Source of the DNA: Sebastes aleutianus
Taxonomy: Eukaryota; Chordata; Actinopteri; Perciformes; Sebastidae
Assembly: GCA_916700875.1 (NCBI GenBank)
Contig: CAKAKS010000067.1
Coordinates: 6,328,909 to 6,392,908 of the forward strand
Length of the DNA stretch: 64,000 nucleotides
Direction: 5' to 3'
Shown here: piece by piece, positions 28,001 through 35,109 of the stretch
How the letters are laid out: every line of letters begins with the position of its first letter
Numbering within the stretch: the first letter of the stretch is position 1
Translations under genes and position numbers: made by a program
The notes under the pieces: generated by a model
Seen by the model: the letters and a program-made list of their open reading frames with translations, nothing else
Told to the model about the DNA's origin: nothing
The model's database searches: none

Positions 28001-30567
28001 GATTTGCAGACCTCATTTACTACCCCAGTTAACAGTCATTTGTTGATGGATTAGCTCTTTAATTTTTAGGCTGGATGTTTTAACAAGACTCGATCAAAAC
28101 AGAGTGTATGTCTGGACCGTGTACGGTCAGTCTGTGAATTTGTGGCTAAATTGTTACAAAAATAGTCAGTGGTCATGTCTATAATGTTAAATCCAGCGGT
28201 CCACCAGGTCCGCCGAGGACACTAGGGGACGCGCTGCTCCACTCAACTGGCCGTTGACCCTATCGTGGATGCACCTGATGTCCCTGGTTTTCTGCTTGCC
28301 GTTTCAAACAGGAAACAACCATGACAGGCTGCTCGTAAACTTTCTGTTATTCCGTCTAAACAATCCACCAAAATCTACTTCTGAAAACATTTTAATGCCA
28401 CCGCTGAATCTCGTTTAATTTTAGAACCAGATCACCTAGTCTGACAGCTTGGTCCAAGTTTCGTGAGCTGGACATGTCGCGCTGGACGGGTTCATTTGCA
28501 TAAAGGACTGTTCCCCGCCTTTTCATTTTGAAAGAGCAACGGCCAATTAGGAAACTCCAGGCAAAGTCTTCTATCTCACTTGCATAATCTGCTATTTCCT
28601 CGCCCTAACTCAGGCTTTTCCATGCTCATGGGAAAGAGAACATTAATAAAACTACTCTGTGAGAATATAAGATCACTATTTATAAAATACTACCACTTTA
28701 CTTTTCAAATTTAGGTGTACATAAATCATAAACTCAAAGGCCAGCAGCCTGTTCATGACCATTTTCACAATTATCACTCACAACCTCAGCTGTCATGTTA
28801 CCAGCTACAAAAAAAAAACCTGCACCAATGAGACTCAACGGTTTCATCTTGCAACACTGAATGTACAAACCAGTCAATAAAACTCAACACCCGGGACATC
28901 ATGTAGGTAAACACACCACAAGGCATGTGACTCAACGTCAGAGCAGCTCTCTGCTAATCAAACTTTAAGCTGAGAAGCTCAGCAGCACTTTGGTGGTCAT
29001 ACATGGTGGACTTATGGAAACCACATGATCCTTTGTTTGAGTCTGTCTTTATGCAGCCTGAGCTTTACTGAGCTCAATGCTTTACAGTATGTGATCTACA
29101 TGACCGGCTGTAGTTGAGCACAGGCTTCTTTTTTAAAAGAACAAAACTTAAACCCCGGTTTAACTCACAAAAACAAGTAATTCAATTTCACACAATAACC
29201 TTCTTCAGAGCAACAAACAGTCACTCGCCAAACAGAAAACTTACCTTCAACTACTTTACCAGACACTTTAAAAGGTTAAAGAAAAATAAAATTCAGAATA
29301 ATTTCTATCTGAGGAGAGTAGTTTGAGCATTTTTCACCTTTAACACAAATCAACCAGAATTAACCACAATATTAATCACTGTAAGACAGATTCACATCGG
29401 CCCTGGGCACTTTCCTGCAGTTATTGCACGCACTGTTTCTCATATTTCAGCAGAGAAAAATAAAATAAAAATAAACATATAGTAATGTTGTATCATTACA
29501 TGATACATTAACATTACATAGATTAACTTAACAAAAGGAAAATTGATCGATGAGACACCTCATTTACTGTAGTGTAAATGTGATGTACAATATTCAGAGC
29601 ATGGGAATGATAATGTCAATTGTAGTGACAGTTTTTGAGACTTTAGTGTCTGACTCTACTGAAGATACTTTTTGGAAAATCAAAGCTTTATTGTACTAAT
29701 AGTAAAGGTATTGCAAAGACTGGTTGTATTGACCCTCTACCTCACACTCCTATTCACCTACTGTAGCAAGTTTTGCTACTAAAGCTGGAGGTTTCTGGAG
29801 GTTTCTGGCTGTTTTTTTCCTTTTTTTCCTTTTGTGTAGGACCTGGAGGTATCTGCCGGTGAGGTTGCAGATTGCAACCAACTGAAGCCTCTCCCGTGTG
29901 CCAAGCGTGTAGGAGAACTACGGCGGCCGATGCAAAAACGCGGATGGCCCTCTCTAGAGCCAGCAGCGTAGGTCATTTGGAGCAGAGCCAGTGTGTAGAG
30001 AGTGTGTGTACATGGGGAATGAGTGGTGAAGCGAGAGAGAGAGCGGTGGCGGGAGCGTGTAACGTTATCGACTCTGGCCCAAGAAGGAAAAGTTACCAGA
30101 GTTTGGTTCGTCTGTTCTGGTCCATATGTAGATACAAATGGCTCATTCTAAGGTAACGAAAACACAACAATTCTTATTTTAAGATGATTATACACTAAAG
30201 AAAACGTACTTATTAATAGTATATTCCATTTCTGCCAATAGATCCCCCTAAATGCTACACACTGCTCCTTTAAGGTAGCGTGTCTATACTGCAAATCAGT
30301 TATATCAGGCATATTTTCTTTCTTTCTGTTCAGCAATACTGTCTGTGTTTTTAACAATAAATAAAATGCAAGACTTCCTACACATCCTGGAGGACTTTTC
30401 CGAGGCATTTGTTACCACACATGTGGTGTTAAGAAAAGCAAAGTGGTTATTGTTTTATTAGGAAAATGATTATTAATTTAGCAACTTCTGTGCACTTTGG
30501 GCAGCAGCAGACACTGTGCTGCAAGCTAGTCTGCCTTTATTAGGAGAAACTGTCTCTGTGTAATGTA

Positions 30568-30603
<36 letters not shown>

Positions 30604-31620
30604 CACTAATATAAACCCATGCACACACATGCAGAGGAATGATATGATCCAAAGTGTCTCTCTCAAACACACACAATAACAGGGGTCAAGTGAGAGCCTG
30701 AGGCAGCAGAGCAGGAACCTTCATCCTTCCTTAAACATTTACTCTTTAGATCCAGATCCGCGTTCCTCTCTGCTGCCTTGCATCAACTCAGCCTGACACT
30801 CGGCACAGAAATCTTCCTGCTCTGCTCTTATATGGATATCGATGAGCACAGAGCCCGGTGCTGAGGAGAGACACTTAAGAAGTTCTGCAACTCTTAGACG
30901 GGGCAGGAGAGAGGGAGGAAAAGGAAGGAGAGACGGAGGAGGATTTCATGCCAGAAATGGTTACTTGAGGATTTGGATGTCTTTTCTTAAAGTGGCAGTA
31001 GGCAGTATATTTTTGGCATCATTTGGCAAAAATTCCATAATAACCTTTCAGCATATTGTAATTCAAGTGTTCTGAGAGATAACTATACTTCTGTTCCTCC
31101 TCCTGGCTCTGTTTTCAGGCTATAAAAAATGAATTCATATTTGATCAGGGCTGCCTAGTTTGACCGTTTGGTCGGAGTTTGCGAGTGATTGACAGCCGGC
31201 TGTCATAGACGGCAGCTGGACGGCAGACCTCAGATCAGCTCTGACTGCTTGCTTTCCTCCGGTCTGTGAAATCTTGCAGATGCCATTAGGAGCACCGGAG
31301 GACACAGAGGCACATGATTTTTTTCAGATTACCTGTCTGATACACTACTGTCAGGATATAGTGACCGTTTTATAAAAATAGCTTTTTTTAATCATATTTG
31401 CTCCAATCTCGTCTACTTCAGCTTTAAAAGGTACATCGTCCAGGAACATCTTCACATTGTGTAACATGATGAGGTGACTTAAGGTAACTCATGAGCAGAC
31501 AAAAGACTCACATCAACTCATGTGTTCAATTTGATACAACGCTTCCTTGGTAAAGTGTCTCAAAATTACTGCAGGGTCATCTCTGCAGCTTTTCTACTTT
31601 CAGCTACACATAAAATTAAG

Positions 31621-31687
<67 letters not shown>

Positions 31688-34600
31688 ATATGCAACATAA
31701 GCCATGGCTCTGATTATAACCCATGTTAAAGATAATGCTCTGATACATTCAGATTTACAACTATTAATTGAAATACAATGGTAAATTGTGTTTCTTTCCC
31801 AGTAGCTCTAAAGTAGACCATCATACACGACCAGTGGTGTAATGTAACAACATTTTTGTGAGTATCTGGATTTTACTTGAGTTTTTACATTTCTGTCAAC
31901 TTTCACTTTTACTCTACACTACATTTCCTAAATAAAATGTGTACTTTTACTCCGATTTTACATTTCGCCTAAGCATCTTTGTTACTCGTTACTATTGCAA
32001 GCAAGCAGGTTTGGGGAATCAGTGGTCCTAGCCTGCAAGTTAGATCCTTCATGTGACAGGCTAGTGTAAACAAAGTGCTCTCAAAGCCGTAGTTAAGTTA
32101 CGATTTCCGCTCAAGTCCAGGCAGGCTGCATGTCAGATCACGCTACGTGCTACTTGCGACTATGAGGGAAGGAAAAACTGGATTTTGTTCTTTAAATCCT
32201 TTAAATTGTGGAGACTTCGTTTTTCTTCCAAGTGTAATGTAGCCTCCATTTTTAAGGTGGTGTACATGTTAAGAGGAATAATAAAGGCACGGCAACACAT
32301 GCCCGAATGCAGGCGAGTGAGCATCGCCTGCCGAGGCGATTTTTCGAACTGAAAGTTCACCAAAGTGAGCTGCATTTCAAATGCAAAGATGCAAATTTGC
32401 TTCGCAACCGGAAGCAAAACATTTTTCACGCTTTACCTCACATAGGACTGAAGTGAACGGGAGGCGAATATTAATTCTGCAGTTTTGTTTAGTTTTGCCA
32501 GCCAACACCGGGGCGTTGTCCAGTGAGCTCCAGGCACTGTGAATTTTTGAACGCACACTTTTTCTCTCACTGTGACCCGCCGGAAATCCCTTGTCAAAAA
32601 CTCACACTCAATAAAATCTGTTCTAAGGCTAATTATATCTAATGGTACAGGCCATGTAATGTAAAACCATTCCCCAGTCTAAAATATGGTATTTTATTTT
32701 GTTCTCCACAATCATCTGGCGACCTCTGGAAATTATCTCACGACCCCCTTGGGGGTCCTGACCCCCAGGTTGAGAATCACTGTTCTAAAATGACCAAATC
32801 ATGCATTTACATACCAAAAATTGTTTGTATTATACAATTTTAAGTACTTTATTTGATTTGTTGTTTTTATTCTACCTGTGTGCTCATATGCCATGTACAC
32901 AACCTGCTGCAACCACCTTACTTCCCAGTGTATTTTTCAAAAAGGAAACCTTAACTGACTGGATTCTATTGAAATATCTTAGAAACATCCAGAAAGTCCA
33001 ATTACTGTATCATACCAGCATGCTTGTCCCCATACATAATTAAAAGTATACATAAAATGATCCATTGGATGTAGCGGCCATCATCATCATTGATTCAAGT
33101 CACATGTAACCCAAGCAGCAGTCATACATTCAGAGAGAGGAAAGCATGTTAGCAGAGCAGCAGGAGCCTGTGCACAGCTCTCTGACATGCTAAGTGCTGA
33201 CAGGAACAGCAAACAGGGGGGGGTGCTGAGTACAAGCTACAAGTTAACCGGTGCATGAGACCACATTCAGCAGGTCACACTGCAGGACCTGCTCTGATGC
33301 AGGAGAGTGATGAAAGCATGCAAGAAGGAGATGCTGATTGAGTCCCTTGCTAAGGGACACATAAATGGGGCCCTTTGCCGTTCTGAGAACTGAATCTTTG
33401 CGTCTGCATACTGCAAACACCAACAACAACATAAGAGAGGAGCTCTATTTCATCATTGCATAGAGTAAAATGTGCAAGAATCTGCACTTGTTTAGGGTGA
33501 AACACCTGAAACTACTTTGTATAAAAGCTCTTTATTCTGGCGTCCATTTGCTGACCAACTAAAAAAGCTTAGAAGTGCAAACAAGAAGACGTAGCAAAGC
33601 ATACATGCATTTGTTCATATATATTTTAACTAGGGCTGTTAAAGTTAACGCGATAATAACACGTTAACGCAAATTTGTTTTAACGCCACTAATTTCTCTA
33701 ACGCATTAACGCAACTTGTGATTTTTAGGTTGTAGTGGGTTCAGTTTTAAAGCTAGAGTGAAAATTTGTCCACTCCCATGTTGACAAGTGTATTAAATAC
33801 TTGACAAATCTCCCTTTAAGGTACATTTTGAACAGATAAAAAATGTGCGATTAATTTGTGATTTATCGCGATCAACTAGGGACAATCATGTGATTATCGC
33901 AATTAAATATTTTAATCAATACAAAGAATGCAGGCCTTCAACAAATGAACGCATGTAGCTTGGTGATAATACAAATGTGTCTACAACACTTGGAGATGAT
34001 TGCAAATATGTATTCTTATATGTAGATGAACAGAATCCGGTGGCAGAGGGTTCAAGCATGGTGCCGGACAGTAAACCTGTCTGTTCATTTTGACGGTTGC
34101 AGCAGGTGCAGAGCACCAAGCAACTGCCGTACGGAGTCACACACACTATAAAAACAAAACTGTGGAGAAATGACGCCTGGCCACTGTTGGAACAACACGC
34201 CAGCCCAACACGTAGCCGATAGATCAGCTGCACACACATACCACCATACAGCCATAATCTGGAGGTTGGAATGCTAATACCCGTGTGGTTACTTGAGACG
34301 GCGCAAAGCAACAAGAGGGAGGCTTGGTTGGGACATTGCATTCAGTCCTCCGGGGGAGAAAATCTAAACCAGACACCAGTCACGCACTGATGAGTTTTGG
34401 CACCAAAGTTTCCCTCCGCTACTGGGTAGTTTGGCAAAAATAATAAGGAGTGACAATGAATGAGTTTCCCAATCTTACAGACACTTCAGTAGGTACAATA
34501 CTTAAACTGAATGCCAAACTTTGATTGCGCAGCAATATGATTCTTTTGGACACAATGCACTTTTCAAATAAGGTGACTCTGATTTTGTCTCTGACTGAAG

Positions 34601-35062
34601 GGGATTCTGTTTTAACATACTATGCATTGGGTTTAAACTATGTCTGTTGGTTTACAAAATTCACCTGCTGTTACCTACTTTTACACCAGAATTAATAAAT
34701 ACAAAACAACTAATGGCTGGTTAACAATCAAACTGACAGAAAGCTAATTTACCAGCCAAATTTCCATCTCTTTTTCAAGTCCACCAGATCAGGAGGCAAC
34801 TTCTGTGCATTTAAATGTCTTGTCAGAAAATTATGGTTTCGTTACTCTATCTGATGCCAGAAGACAAATCTTTTTATATTAAATCATGAGGACGCTATCG
34901 CAGCACAAAAGTAAATTAAGTAGCCTAACATATTGGCCAAACGTCCTTTTATCTATACTTAGCATTTAACCGAGAGTCTACAATTTGCAACTGAGCACAA
35001 AGCTGAATGATGAATGGTTGTCAGATTTATCATAAAAGAACTATCTGCCTAATATAAATATG

Positions 35063-35109
<47 letters not shown>

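Noticed and set aside
31522..31748. Open frames of Arg-Glu or Ser-Leu repeats
   Set aside because: They are translations of a GA microsatellite.
32160..32429. 89-codon minus-strand open frame
   Set aside because: It lies within decayed hAT-like repeat sequence and shows no recognisable family or matching splice partners.
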